Origin: Streptomyces longisporoflavus
Lineage (GTDB): Bacteria > Actinomycetota > Actinomycetes > Streptomycetales > Streptomycetaceae
NCBI RefSeq assembly: GCF_014649775.1
Contig: NZ_BMTR01000003.1
Location: forward strand, 1 to 64,000
DNA: 64,000 bases
Reading direction: 5' to 3'
The notes under the pieces were generated by a model that saw only the letters and a program-made list of their open reading frames with translations, ran no database searches and was not told the DNA's origin. Of the stretch, positions 37,417-46,037 are shown one piece after another (positions within the stretch are counted from its first letter, which is position 1; every line of letters starts with the position of its first letter). A program made the position numbers and the translations under genes.

Positions 37417-38048
37417 TCGCCGAGGACAATGCGCTGCTGCGGGAGGGGATGGTGCTGTTGCTGTCCTCCGCGGGGCACGAGGTGGTGGCGGTGGCCGCGA
37501 GCGGGCCGGAGGTGTTGCCGGCGCTCGTCGAGCACCGCCCCGACGTGGCCGTGCTCGACGTGCGGATGCCGCCGGGGTTCCGGGACGAGGGGCTGCGGGC
37601 CGCGCTGGCGGCGCGGCAGGAGATTCCGGGGCTCCCGGTGCTTGTGCTGTCGCAGTACGTGGAGGAGACCTACGCCGCCGAGCTGCTCGGCGGGGGCGCG
37701 AGCGGGGTCGGCTATCTGCTGAAGGACCGGGTGGGGCGGGTCGACGAGTTCCTGGACGCGCTGGAGCGGGTCGCCGGGGGCGGGACGGCGTTGGACCCCG
37801 AGGTGGTGACGGAACTCCTCACCCGGCGGCGGGACGATCCGCTCGACTCGCTGACGCCTCGCGAGCGGGAGGTGCTCCAGCTGATGGCGGAGGGCAGGGA
37901 CAACGGGACGATCGCGTCGTCGCTGGTGGTGTCCGACCGCGCGGTCAGCAAACACATCGGCAACGTCTTCGCGAAACTGGGCCTGCCCCCGACCGACAGC
38001 GGGCATCGCCGGGTGCTGGCCGTACTGGCGTACTTGAACCGGGGGTAG
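37404..38048 (+). CDS. NarL/FixJ-family response regulator
   Basis: 214 residues from a GTG with GGAG five bases upstream, overlapping the kinase gene. The receiver domain has ED (7-8) and phospho-acceptor D52 (VLDVRMPP), and the LuxR-type HTH is LTPREREVLQLMAEGRDNGTIASSLVVSDRAVSKHIGNVFAKL. It should bind DNA as a dimer at inverted repeats, which fits the 18-bp palindromes at 36167 and 41687. It is convergent with the ABC transporter operon that it probably controls. Confidence 0.94.
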   Translation: MRVVIAEDNALLREGMVLLLSSAGHEVVAVAASGPEVLPALVEHRPDVAVLDVRMPPGFRDEGLRAALAARQEIPGLPVLVLSQYVEETYAAELLGGGASGVGYLLKDRVGRVDEFLDALERVAGGGTALDPEVVTELLTRRRDDPLDSLTPREREVLQLMAEGRDNGTIASSLVVSDRAVSKHIGNVFAKLGLPPTDSGHRRVLAVLAYLNRG

Positions 38049-38271
38049 GGGCGGGGGCCGGTGCGGTCCGGGCGTCTGGGGTATGCGTCCTCGCTTCTGA
38101 TTGCCGGGTGCGGGTGCGGGGCCCGCTCTCCCGTAGTTGAGGCACGTCGCCGCCCGCCTGCCCCACCCATGCCTCGCATCTGCCCGATGACGCGGGGTAA
38201 TCGGGCGGGTGGGTGGGAGAGCTTGTTCGGTCGGGGTGAGCGGCGGGACCGCCGTCCCACCGCCGACCCGG

Positions 38272-40800
38272 TCAACGCCCCTGCGCGGGAAAGCGGCCCC
38301 GCAGCGCCCGCCGGGCCGGCGGAAACGTGCCCGCGGCCGTCGTCGCCGCGACCACCAGAACAAGCAGCCCCGCATGCGTCGCCGCCACGTGCGGCACCGT
38401 GCGGGCCACCGCCGCGCCGAAGGCGAGGAGAGGGACCAGGGCCACCACGCCGCCCACGGCGAGCCCCGTGACCGCCGAGGCCGCCGCCTCCAGGCCCAGC
38501 ATGCGGCGCAGCTGCCCCCGCCCCGCCCCCGCGAGCCGCAGCAGGGCGAGCTCGGGGCGCCGCCCGACGGTGATGAGACACAGCGTGCTGAGGACGGCGA
38601 TGACCGTGAAGCCGCCGATCGCGCCGACCGCCGCCACGCTCACCACCTCGCCCGGCGCCTGGTCCTCCGGCACGAGCGGCCCGGACGCGGGGGCCGTCAC
38701 CACCGTCGCCCCGGGGGCCGCCGCCCGCAGGGCCCCCGCAGCGCTGCCGTCCGCCGCGACCAGGATCCGGGTCGGCGCCGCCGTATGCCGGAGCAGCTGT
38801 TCGTGGGAGAAGAGGAAGCCGCCGAGCGCCAGTTCCCGGTCGTACGTCGCCACCACCCGCAGCCGCGCCTCGACCCCGTCCCCGAACCGCACCGTCACCG
38901 TCGAGCCGGTGCCCGCGTCCAGGGAGCGTGCCTGGTCCCGGCCGACCGCCACCGTGCCGGGGCGCAGATCGTCGATGTCGCCGTCCCGGACACCGGGGTC
39001 CAGCGTCCGGGCGAGGCCGCCGGGCGTGACGCCGAGCACCGGCAGGCGGTCAAGGCGGGGCGAGCCCGTCTCGCGGCGGGCCAGGACCACCGTGCTGCGC
39101 GTGACGGCGGTCGCGGCCGTCACGCCGGGCGCAGTGCGGACCCGCTCCAGCGTGCCCCCCGGCAGACCGCCCGCCGCGGTCACCGCGAAGTCCGCCCGCG
39201 CCGCGTCCCGCGCCTGCGCGTCCGCCGCCCGCGTCATCGTCGTACCCGCGGAGAGCTGGACCAGGACGAACGCCGTCACCAGGATGACCGGCGTGATCGC
39301 CGCCCCCGAACGCCCGGCCGCGGCGGCGCAGTTGGCCGCCGCCAGCTGTCCTGCCGCGCCGCCGAACCTGCGCATCGGCGCCCCGAGCACCCGCATCGCG
39401 CCCTCCGCGATCCACGGACCGAGCAGCGCGCACCCGATGACGAGCACCACCGCCGCGGCTCCGGCGGCGGCCGTCGCTGTCTCGCCCCGCTGGAGCGTCG
39501 CGGTGCCCGCCGAGCTCGCGCCGAGGAACAGCAGGACAAGACCGCTGATCCGGCGGGCCCTGCCCGGCGCCGCCTCCCGCAACGCCTCCGCGGGCCGCGC
39601 CTTCGCCGCCCTCGCGCACGCGATCAGCGCCGCGATGCGAGCGGTGAGGACCGTCAGGCCCGCGGTCACGAGTGGGGCAGGCAACAGCCAGGGCGGGAGC
39701 GGCAGTTCCAGGCCCGGCGGCAGCGCGCCGCGGGCGTCGAGGAGCGCGCGCAGGCCGAGGAAGGCGGGGATCGCACCGACCGCTCCCACCAGCGCCGCGA
39801 CCGCCGCGACCCGCCCCACCTCCCGGCCGGCCGCGCCCCGCAGCTGCCGCGGCGTCGCACCGACCGCCCGCAACAGGCCCAGCTCGCGGGAGCGCTGCCG
39901 CAGCGCCTGCACGATCGTCGACGACACGACGAGCAGCGCGACGAGTACGACGGTGGCGGCGACGGAGGCGAGCAGCGCGAGCATGCCCGCGCGGGCGGGG
40001 GCGGCCTCAAGGAACTCGGCGCCGCCGCGCCCGTTCCCCGTCAGGACACGCAGCCCGGCCCCGTCTCCGTCCGCCCGCTGCCCCACGCTGCTGAGGCCGG
40101 CGGCGTCCAGGGCGTGCCGTACGCGCGCGTGGAGGGCGGACGTGCTGGTGCCGGGGTCCGCCGTGACGCCTATCGCCGCCACCGATCCGGGGTGACCGGC
40201 CAGGCGGCGCGCCTCGGCGGAGGTGAAGTAGACGGCGGCGCGCGGGCCTTCGGCGGCCCCGGTCACCCGGTACGTGGCGTCGGTGCCTGACACGCGTACG
40301 GTGATCCGGTCGCCGACGCGGGCGGTTCCCCCGCCCACGACGACCTCGCCCGCGTGCTTCGGGCCGCCCCCGTCTCGTAGGACATGCGGAGCCAACCGGG
40401 CGGCGGGCCACGGACGTCCGGTGGCCGGAGCGCCCCGCACGCCCACCCGGAAGACCTCGTCCGCGACGGCCGCACGGACCCCGGAGACCTGCCGCACGGC
40501 TGCCAGCGCCGCCCGCGGCACCCGCACCCGCTCGGTCAGGCCCGCTGTCGCCGTCTCGGGGTCGCCGCCCCAGGGCTTGGCCGTGAAGCGGGTGCTCTGA
40601 TCGCCGGTGACGACGAGGTCGGCGGCGGCGTAGCGCTCCACGCGCGCGTGCCCGAGTCCCGCCGACGCGAGTGCCAGGCCGAAGGAGCCCAGGAGCAGGG
40701 AGGTGAGGGCCAGGGCGGCGAAGACCGCGGCCCAGGCCTTGCGGTGCATCCGGGCGGCGCGCGAGGCGAGGAGCCGCGTGACGTTCGGCTTCTTCTTCAT
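38272..40800 (-). CDS. FtsX-like ABC transporter permease
   Basis: 842 residues from the ATG at 40800, which overlaps the ATPase stop (ATGA). Architecture: one helix (about 22-45), a large extracytoplasmic domain, three helices including SRELGLLRAVGATPRQLRG, a second helix cluster (about 400-500), another extracytoplasmic domain, and a second FtsX block (GRRPELALLRLAGAGRGQLRRMLGLEAAAS) with three final helices. This duplicated FtsX layout is typical of MacB/LolE-type permeases used for export or peptide resistance. It partners the ATPase at 40797-41594. The substrate is unknown. Confidence 0.92.
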   Translation of the reverse strand: MKKKPNVTRLLASRAARMHRKAWAAVFAALALTSLLLGSFGLALASAGLGHARVERYAAADLVVTGDQSTRFTAKPWGGDPETATAGLTERVRVPRAALAAVRQVSGVRAAVADEVFRVGVRGAPATGRPWPAARLAPHVLRDGGGPKHAGEVVVGGGTARVGDRITVRVSGTDATYRVTGAAEGPRAAVYFTSAEARRLAGHPGSVAAIGVTADPGTSTSALHARVRHALDAAGLSSVGQRADGDGAGLRVLTGNGRGGAEFLEAAPARAGMLALLASVAATVVLVALLVVSSTIVQALRQRSRELGLLRAVGATPRQLRGAAGREVGRVAAVAALVGAVGAIPAFLGLRALLDARGALPPGLELPLPPWLLPAPLVTAGLTVLTARIAALIACARAAKARPAEALREAAPGRARRISGLVLLFLGASSAGTATLQRGETATAAAGAAAVVLVIGCALLGPWIAEGAMRVLGAPMRRFGGAAGQLAAANCAAAAGRSGAAITPVILVTAFVLVQLSAGTTMTRAADAQARDAARADFAVTAAGGLPGGTLERVRTAPGVTAATAVTRSTVVLARRETGSPRLDRLPVLGVTPGGLARTLDPGVRDGDIDDLRPGTVAVGRDQARSLDAGTGSTVTVRFGDGVEARLRVVATYDRELALGGFLFSHEQLLRHTAAPTRILVAADGSAAGALRAAAPGATVVTAPASGPLVPEDQAPGEVVSVAAVGAIGGFTVIAVLSTLCLITVGRRPELALLRLAGAGRGQLRRMLGLEAAASAVTGLAVGGVVALVPLLAFGAAVARTVPHVAATHAGLLVLVVAATTAAGTFPPARRALRGRFPAQGR

Positions 40801-41594
40801 GCCGCCGCCCGCCCCAAGTCGCGCATGACGGCGTGCACTTGAGTGCTGTCCGGCTGGAGGAGGCGGGTGGCCACGTGTCCTGCGGAGAGGAACAGCACCT
40901 CGTCCGCCCGGGCCGCGGCGGCCGGGTCGTGGGTCACCATCACCACGGTGTGGCCGTCCTGGTCGACGGCCCGGCGCAGCAGCGCGAGCACGCCGTGCGC
41001 GGTCACGGGGTCGAGGGCGCCGGTGGGCTCGTCGGCGAAGACGACTTCCGGGCGGGTGACCAGGGCGCGGGCGATGGCCACGCGTTGCTGCTGGCCGCCG
41101 GAGAGTTCGGCGGGACGGTCGTCCCCGCGGTCGCCGAGCCCTACCTCGGCGAGGCCGAGCGAGACGCGGCCGTCGTCGGGCTCGCCGCCGAGGAGCAGGG
41201 GCAGTGCGACGTTCTCGGCGACGCTGAGCGAGGGCACGAGATTGTGCGCCTGGAACACGAAGCCGACGCGTTCGCGCCGCAGCCGGGTGAGGGCGGCTTC
41301 CTTCAGGGAGCCGATGTCCGTGCCCCCGATGCGTACGGTCCCGGCGCTTGGCCGGTCGAGCCCCGCCGCGCACTGGAGCAGCGTGGACTTGCCGGACCCG
41401 GAGGGCCCCATCACGGCGAGGAACCGCCCGCGCGGCACAGCGAGTCGGAGGGGAGCGAGCGCGGCGGGGCCGCCGCGTCGGTAGGTCCGGGTCACCCCGT
41501 CGAGCCGGAGCGCGTCGACCCCGCCCGAGGGGTCGTCCTCCAGAGTCCCCGGGGTCACCGAGGTCACCGCCGCGGAACCTTGCCGTCTGAACAT
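40797..41594 (-). CDS. ABC transporter ATP-binding protein (MacB/LolD type)
   Basis: 265 residues from the ATG at 41594 (GAGGGAG nine bases upstream). Walker A is GPSGSGKST (63-71), signature LSGGQ (164-168), Walker B VVFADEP (184-190), H-loop VTHDPAAAARADEV. The LolD/MacB class drives mechanotransmission by FtsX-like permeases. A -10 box (41636-41641) and the 18-bp palindrome lie upstream. In-frame GTG codons at 41630 and 41624 sit right at the predicted transcript start and could give a protein 10-12 residues longer. Confidence 0.93.
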   Translation of the reverse strand: MFRRQGSAAVTSVTPGTLEDDPSGGVDALRLDGVTRTYRRGGPAALAPLRLAVPRGRFLAVMGPSGSGKSTLLQCAAGLDRPSAGTVRIGGTDIGSLKEAALTRLRRERVGFVFQAHNLVPSLSVAENVALPLLLGGEPDDGRVSLGLAEVGLGDRGDDRPAELSGGQQQRVAIARALVTRPEVVFADEPTGALDPVTAHGVLALLRRAVDQDGHTVVMVTHDPAAAARADEVLFLSAGHVATRLLQPDSTQVHAVMRDLGRAAA

Positions 41595-41635
41595 CTGCGG
41601 GTACTCCCTCGCGCCGACCGCCACTGCCACCGGAA

Positions 41636-41641
41636 ACGCTA
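41636..41641 (-). promoter_or_regulatory. -10 box of the ABC transporter operon
   Basis: TAGCGT on the minus strand fits TANNNT and lies 45 bases downstream of the palindrome, the same distance as at the kinase promoter. The predicted transcript start falls about 35 bases before the ATG at 41594. Confidence 0.55.
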
Positions 41642-41686
41642 GGCAGCGGGGGGTCGGGGGACGAGAGAGCACAGTCCCGGAGCGGG

Positions 41687-41704
41687 GGTGTAGCCGGCTC
41701 CACC
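41687..41704. promoter_or_regulatory. 18-bp palindrome upstream of the ABC transporter operon
   Basis: GGTGTAGCCGGCTCCACC matches the kinase-promoter palindrome at 15 of 18 positions, keeping GGTGTAGC and GCT-CACC. It lies between the galE stop and the transporter -10 box. Flanking bases (CCCGG and GGGGG on one side) are also shared. Likely operator of the response regulator encoded at 37404. Confidence 0.75.
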
Positions 41705-41717
41705 ACCGGCCAGGGGG

Positions 41718-42683
41718 CTACCCCCGGTCGGCCCACCCCGCCCACGCCGAAGCCACCATCTCGCGCACGTCCCGCTTCGCCGACCAGCCGAGTTCCGTGG
41801 CGGCCCGGTCCGCCGACGCCACGACACGGGCAGGGTCGCCGGGGCGGCGGGCGGTCACGGTGGCCGGGCGGTCGTAACCGGTGACCTCGTTGATCAGGGC
41901 GGCCATCTCCCGGACGGAGACGCCCTCGCCGCGGCCGATGTTGAGCGTCAGGTCGGTGCCGCGCGCGGCCGCGGCCAGCGTGCGGGCCGTCGCCACGTGG
42001 GCCTCCGCCAGGTCGGCCACGTGGATGTAGTCGCGTACGCACGTACCGTCCGGCGTCGGGTAGTCCGCGCCGAAGACGCGCGGCGACTCGCCGGCCGTGA
42101 GCTTCTCGAAGACCATCGGGATCAGGTTGAAGACGCCCGTGTCCGCGAGGTCGGGGCTCGCCGCGCCCGCCACGTTGAAGTACCGCAGGGACGCGGTCGA
42201 CAGGCCGTGCGCCCGGCCCGTCGCGCGGACCAGCCACTCGCCGGCCAGCTTCGTCTCGCCGTACGGGCTCATCGGGAGGCAGGGCGTCTCCTCCGTCACC
42301 AGGTCCACGTCCGGCATGCCGTACACCGCGGCCGACGAGGAGAAGACGAAGGAGGCGACGCCGGCTTGCGTCACGGCCGAGAGGAGGACCCGCAGGCCCT
42401 CCACGTTCTCGTGGTAGTAGTGCAGGGGCATCTCCACCGACTCGCCCACCTGCTTCTTCCCCGCCAGGTGCACGACACCGGTGACGGCGTGCTCCCTCAG
42501 CGTGCGGGACAGCAGATCCGCGTCCAGCGTCGAGCCGGTCACCAGCGGCACGCCCCGCGGCACGCGCTCGGCGACGCCCGTGGACAGGTCGTCGTAGACC
42601 ACGGCCCGCTCGCCCGCCTCCGTCATGGCGCGGACCACGTGTGCCCCGATGTAGCCGGCGCCGCCGGTGATCAGCCAGGTCAT
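41718..42683 (-). CDS. galE: UDP-glucose 4-epimerase
   Basis: 321 residues. An extended SDR enzyme with NAD-binding GGAGYIG (7-13), catalytic Y141 and K145 (YGETK), SSSAAVYG, and substrate loops RYFNVAGA and NLIP. It interconverts UDP-glucose and UDP-galactose (or the GlcNAc/GalNAc forms). Here it probably supplies UDP-galactose-type sugars to the surrounding transferases; it is not linked to galT or galK. It is transcribed in the same direction as the ABC operon, but a separate promoter lies between them. Confidence 0.95.
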   Translation of the reverse strand: MTWLITGGAGYIGAHVVRAMTEAGERAVVYDDLSTGVAERVPRGVPLVTGSTLDADLLSRTLREHAVTGVVHLAGKKQVGESVEMPLHYYHENVEGLRVLLSAVTQAGVASFVFSSSAAVYGMPDVDLVTEETPCLPMSPYGETKLAGEWLVRATGRAHGLSTASLRYFNVAGAASPDLADTGVFNLIPMVFEKLTAGESPRVFGADYPTPDGTCVRDYIHVADLAEAHVATARTLAAAARGTDLTLNIGRGEGVSVREMAALINEVTGYDRPATVTARRPGDPARVVASADRAATELGWSAKRDVREMVASAWAGWADRG

Positions 42684-42780
42684 CGTCAGTGGGCCCTTCC
42701 CTGTCGTCTCGTCCCGGGCGGCGTCGTGCGTCGTCGCCGGCCGGACGTGCAGTCTCGCAGAGCCCCCTGTACGGCCCGCG

Positions 42781-44436
42781 TCAGCGCCCGCCGCCGCCCA
42801 CCCACCGCGCGAGGCGCCTGCGCACCACCCCGGCGACGCCCCGCAGCCCCGGCGCGAGCCGCACCGCGAGGTTCCCGGCCTGCGTGGCGTACGGCTGGGC
42901 GAGGAGCAGGCCCCGGCGTGAGGGCAGCGCCGTGCGCCGCAGCAGTCCCGGCCCCGCGACCGCCCGCGCCGTCGTCTCGCGCGCCGTCCCGTCACGGAAG
43001 TGCAGGCGCAGCCGCAGATCCCAGACGCCGCCGCCGAGCGAGCCGAGGTCGAGGACGACCCGGGTCACCCAGCTGTCCGTCTCCTCGGCGTCCCCGGAAT
43101 CGGACGGGTTGAGCGCGGTCGTGCGGCGCAGCACCGGGCCCTCGCCGTCGCGCGGCACGAGTTCCACGTCGACCGTGGTCGGGCCCGCCTCGGCCACCCT
43201 TCCGTACAGCTCGTGCAGCCGCAGCGTCAGGCGGCTGCCGTGCGCGCGGGGGCGCAGTTCGGCGTCCACCGCGAGGGGGAGCAGCCGGATCGGGCGGACG
43301 AGCAGGTGGTCCAGGGTGACCTGCGGCAGGTCGGGGGACCAGACGGGCGTGGTGCCGTCGGGCGCGAGGGCGTAGGGGGGCGAGAGGCGGGCCGGGCGGG
43401 CGGCCACCTCCTGGAGGCGGGGCAGGTCGCGCGGCCCCGGGGAGGCCAGGATCACGCGGGCGATGACTCTGCCGGGTGCGGGCGCCGCTTCCAGGTCGGC
43501 CGTGTCGAACGTCGCGAGGTAGGCGCGGGTGAGCGTCCACCACTCCTCGCGGTACTGCGGGCCGCGCGTGGTGAGTTCACGCGCGTACATCCGCAGGCTG
43601 TGGTCGACGAACTTCGCGCGGGACGCCTGCGCGAGCCGCTTTCCCGCCGTGCCCGTCGGGCTCCGCGCCTCCCGCAGGATGTCGACGGCCTTGCGGTGCG
43701 CGTCCATGCGGGCCTGCCAGTTGCCGATGCCCGAGCGGTCCAGGGAGATCGACAGCTTGGCCGCCGTGCGGCGCACGTTCCACACGTAGACGGGGTCCGT
43801 GATCAGCGCGATGCGCGGGCCCGCGGCGAGGACGCGGGCCGTGAAGACGAAGTCCTCGTACGTGAAGCGGCCCTCGGGGAAGCGGATCGCGTGCTTTCGC
43901 AGGAAGTCGGTGCGGTAGAGCTTGTTGACGCAGAGGGTGTCGTGGACCAGGCGGGTGCGCAGTTCGGGACGGGCGATGAGCCGGTCCTTCGTGTAGAGCA
44001 TGGGCTGCCAGGGCGTCTCGCGTCCGGAGGGCAGCTCGCGGCGCACGCACAGGCCGGTGACCACTTCGGCGTCGTGCCGCGCGGCGGCCTTGAGCAGGGC
44101 GTCCACCGCGCCGGCGGGCAGGACGTCGTCGCTGTCGAGGAACATCACGTACGGGGACGTGGTGGCCTCGATCCCGTCGTTGCGGGGAGTGCCGCAGCCG
44201 CCGCTGTTGGTGGCCCGGCGGATGACCCTGACGCGTGGGTCCTCCCGCGCGAGGGCCGCGAGCAGTTCGCCGCTGCCGTCCGTGGAGCAGTCGTCGACGG
44301 CGATGACCTCGCGGACGGCGGGGCCCTGGGCGAGGGCCGAGCGCACGGCGTCCGCGACGTGCGCGGCGTCGTTGTAGCCGATCACGACGACGCAGACCAG
44401 GGGCGACGGGGGCGGGAGAGACAGAGAGAGGTCCAC
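42781..44436 (-). CDS. GT2 family glycosyltransferase without TagF domain
   Basis: 551 residues from a GTG. The GT2 domain (about 13-240) has VCVVVIGYNDAAHVADAVRSAL, the DDCS loop and DSDD. The remainder is beta-rich, containing GVWDLRLRLHFRDGT, a block also seen as VWDVRLHLTADG in the 29142 protein; no TagF-like phosphotransferase follows. It probably adds a sugar to the glycopolymer. A TAAAAT box ends seven bases before the GTG, and there is no ribosome site, so the mRNA is probably leaderless with a GTG start. It reads toward galE, 97 bases downstream. Confidence 0.87.
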   Translation of the reverse strand: MDLSLSLPPPSPLVCVVVIGYNDAAHVADAVRSALAQGPAVREVIAVDDCSTDGSGELLAALAREDPRVRVIRRATNSGGCGTPRNDGIEATTSPYVMFLDSDDVLPAGAVDALLKAAARHDAEVVTGLCVRRELPSGRETPWQPMLYTKDRLIARPELRTRLVHDTLCVNKLYRTDFLRKHAIRFPEGRFTYEDFVFTARVLAAGPRIALITDPVYVWNVRRTAAKLSISLDRSGIGNWQARMDAHRKAVDILREARSPTGTAGKRLAQASRAKFVDHSLRMYARELTTRGPQYREEWWTLTRAYLATFDTADLEAAPAPGRVIARVILASPGPRDLPRLQEVAARPARLSPPYALAPDGTTPVWSPDLPQVTLDHLLVRPIRLLPLAVDAELRPRAHGSRLTLRLHELYGRVAEAGPTTVDVELVPRDGEGPVLRRTTALNPSDSGDAEETDSWVTRVVLDLGSLGGGVWDLRLRLHFRDGTARETTARAVAGPGLLRRTALPSRRGLLLAQPYATQAGNLAVRLAPGLRGVAGVVRRRLARWVGGGGR

Positions 44437-44443
44437 GGGGGAA

Positions 44444-44449
44444 ATTTTA
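44444..44449 (-). promoter_or_regulatory. -10 box of the GT2 gene (leaderless GTG)
   Basis: TAAAAT on the minus strand is a near-consensus -10 hexamer, seven bases before the GTG at 44436, in an AT-rich patch (44440-44475) that stands out from the surroundings. No clear -35. Confidence 0.6.
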
Positions 44450-44483
44450 GGGGTTACTGGTAATTATCCGATTAGGGGGTCTT

Positions 44484-46037
44484 CTACTGTTTCGTGTCTC
44501 CGCCGCCCACGCGCGCGAGCACCTCCCCGGTCCGCGGCCCCCACGCCACCACCACGGCCTCCTTCGGCACCTTCTGGTCGGGCGTGAGGAGCAGCCAGCG
44601 CACGTCGTAGCGGCGGACGATCCGCTCGCGTTCGGTGCGGGACGAGTCGGGGGCGAGGTAGTCGCGCACCTCCTGGAGGCGGTGGTTGCGCGTGTCCTCG
44701 TCCAGTGAGGTGTCCGGCCAGGCGGGGGCGACGAGGTTGGCGCCGTACGCCGGGACGGAGCGGGTGGGGTAGTAGCCGTTGGTCAGGACGACGTCCCCCC
44801 GGTGCATCCGGCTCACCGCCCAGCCGTAGCCCGGCCAGCGCGGCGGCTGGTCGAAGCCCACCGGGTCCAGGGCGCGCGGCACGACCGCCCCGGCCTGGAG
44901 CGTGAAGAAGCCGACGGCCGCGCCGGTGGCCGCGACGCCCGCGAGCGCCGTCCGCCACCGTCGCCAGGGCCGCGGCGCCGCGAGCTCGATCGCGAGGGCG
45001 AACTGGAGCGGGACGAGGGTCAGGCCCAGGATGCGGCCGTAGGTGTAGTGGCCGCTGAACCAGCCGTACGCCACGACCGCGCAGTCCAGGACGAACATCA
45101 GGACCAGGGGGTCGCGGGGGTTCTTGCGGCACCTGAGGGCGAGCGCGGGCAGGCCGAGGAGGGCGAGCCAGAATCTCTGGGGCATCTCGGTGTAGAGCTG
45201 CCGGTGGATCCAGTCGACGCTCTCGTCTCCGACCAGCGAGAACACGGAGTAGTACGGCCAGCTCGCCGCGATCACCGCCGCCGTCACGGCGGTCACCGCC
45301 CACTTCCACAGCCCGGGCAGGGGCCGCCGGGCCGAGGCCGCGAGCGCCACGACGCCGATCACCGCCGCCACGGAGGAGATCGGGTGGACGAGCAGGATCA
45401 CCCCGCAGAGCGCGCCGAGCCCCGCGTACGGCCAGGGGCTCCGGGGCTCCCGCGACTTGGCGAGCGAACCGGCCCACCCCCACGCCCAGAACGCCAGGCC
45501 GATCGCGAACGTCGACGGGTAGGCGAGATTCCCCGTCATCGACATCAGGCCGAGGTAGCCGCTCCACCACGCCATCCGGGTGCCCCAGAGCACGACCATG
45601 GCGAACAGGGCGAGCACGGGCGCCCATTGACGAGGCGTCAGGACCCGTACGAAGCGGCCGAGGCCCGTCAGGAGCACGAGGAGGTTCAGCGGCCCCGCGA
45701 GCTTCACGACCTCCCAGCCCGCGAGCCCCGTCACTCGCGCGAAGACGCCCTGTGCCACCGCGTACGGCGAGTAGTACGGGCTGCCCGCGCCCGGCAGGTC
45801 CGCCATCGGGTGGCGCGGGTGCAGCAGGTTGTCCTTGAGCCGCTCGACGACCGCCGCGTGCTGTCCGAAGTCGCAGCACATCGGCACCCGCCAGAAGGCG
45901 AGGGACATGACGATCCAGAAGAGCCCGCCGAACACGACGTACGGGGTCGGCCGCCACCGCCTGTGTCCGTGCAGCGCCGTCGCGCCGTGGACCTCGCGGC
46001 GCGTGCGGAGCCCGGCTCCCCGCGTCGCCATGGTCAT
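44484..46037 (-). CDS. Polytopic membrane protein, possible GT-C-type glycosyltransferase
   Basis: 517 residues from an ATG overlapping the upstream stop (ATGA). About ten to twelve hydrophobic helices are present, starting at about residue 30, with a soluble C-terminal part from about 405 (WAVSRMHRGDVVLTNGYYPTRSVPAYGANLVAPAW...). An early loop has DFGQHAAVVERL and PMADLPGAGSPYYSPY. The layout resembles lipid-sugar-dependent GT-C enzymes, but I see no firm catalytic signature. Coupled translation with the GT2-TagF gene upstream places it in glycopolymer assembly or modification. Function not proven. Confidence 0.75.
   Translation of the reverse strand: MTMATRGAGLRTRREVHGATALHGHRRWRPTPYVVFGGLFWIVMSLAFWRVPMCCDFGQHAAVVERLKDNLLHPRHPMADLPGAGSPYYSPYAVAQGVFARVTGLAGWEVVKLAGPLNLLVLLTGLGRFVRVLTPRQWAPVLALFAMVVLWGTRMAWWSGYLGLMSMTGNLAYPSTFAIGLAFWAWGWAGSLAKSREPRSPWPYAGLGALCGVILLVHPISSVAAVIGVVALAASARRPLPGLWKWAVTAVTAAVIAASWPYYSVFSLVGDESVDWIHRQLYTEMPQRFWLALLGLPALALRCRKNPRDPLVLMFVLDCAVVAYGWFSGHYTYGRILGLTLVPLQFALAIELAAPRPWRRWRTALAGVAATGAAVGFFTLQAGAVVPRALDPVGFDQPPRWPGYGWAVSRMHRGDVVLTNGYYPTRSVPAYGANLVAPAWPDTSLDEDTRNHRLQEVRDYLAPDSSRTERERIVRRYDVRWLLLTPDQKVPKEAVVVAWGPRTGEVLARVGGGDTKQ

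Noticed and set aside
38272..42237. One 1321-residue ABC transporter protein
   Set aside because: Upstream of the ATG at 40800 this frame is the shadow of the ATPase and galE genes; the permease proper is 842 residues.
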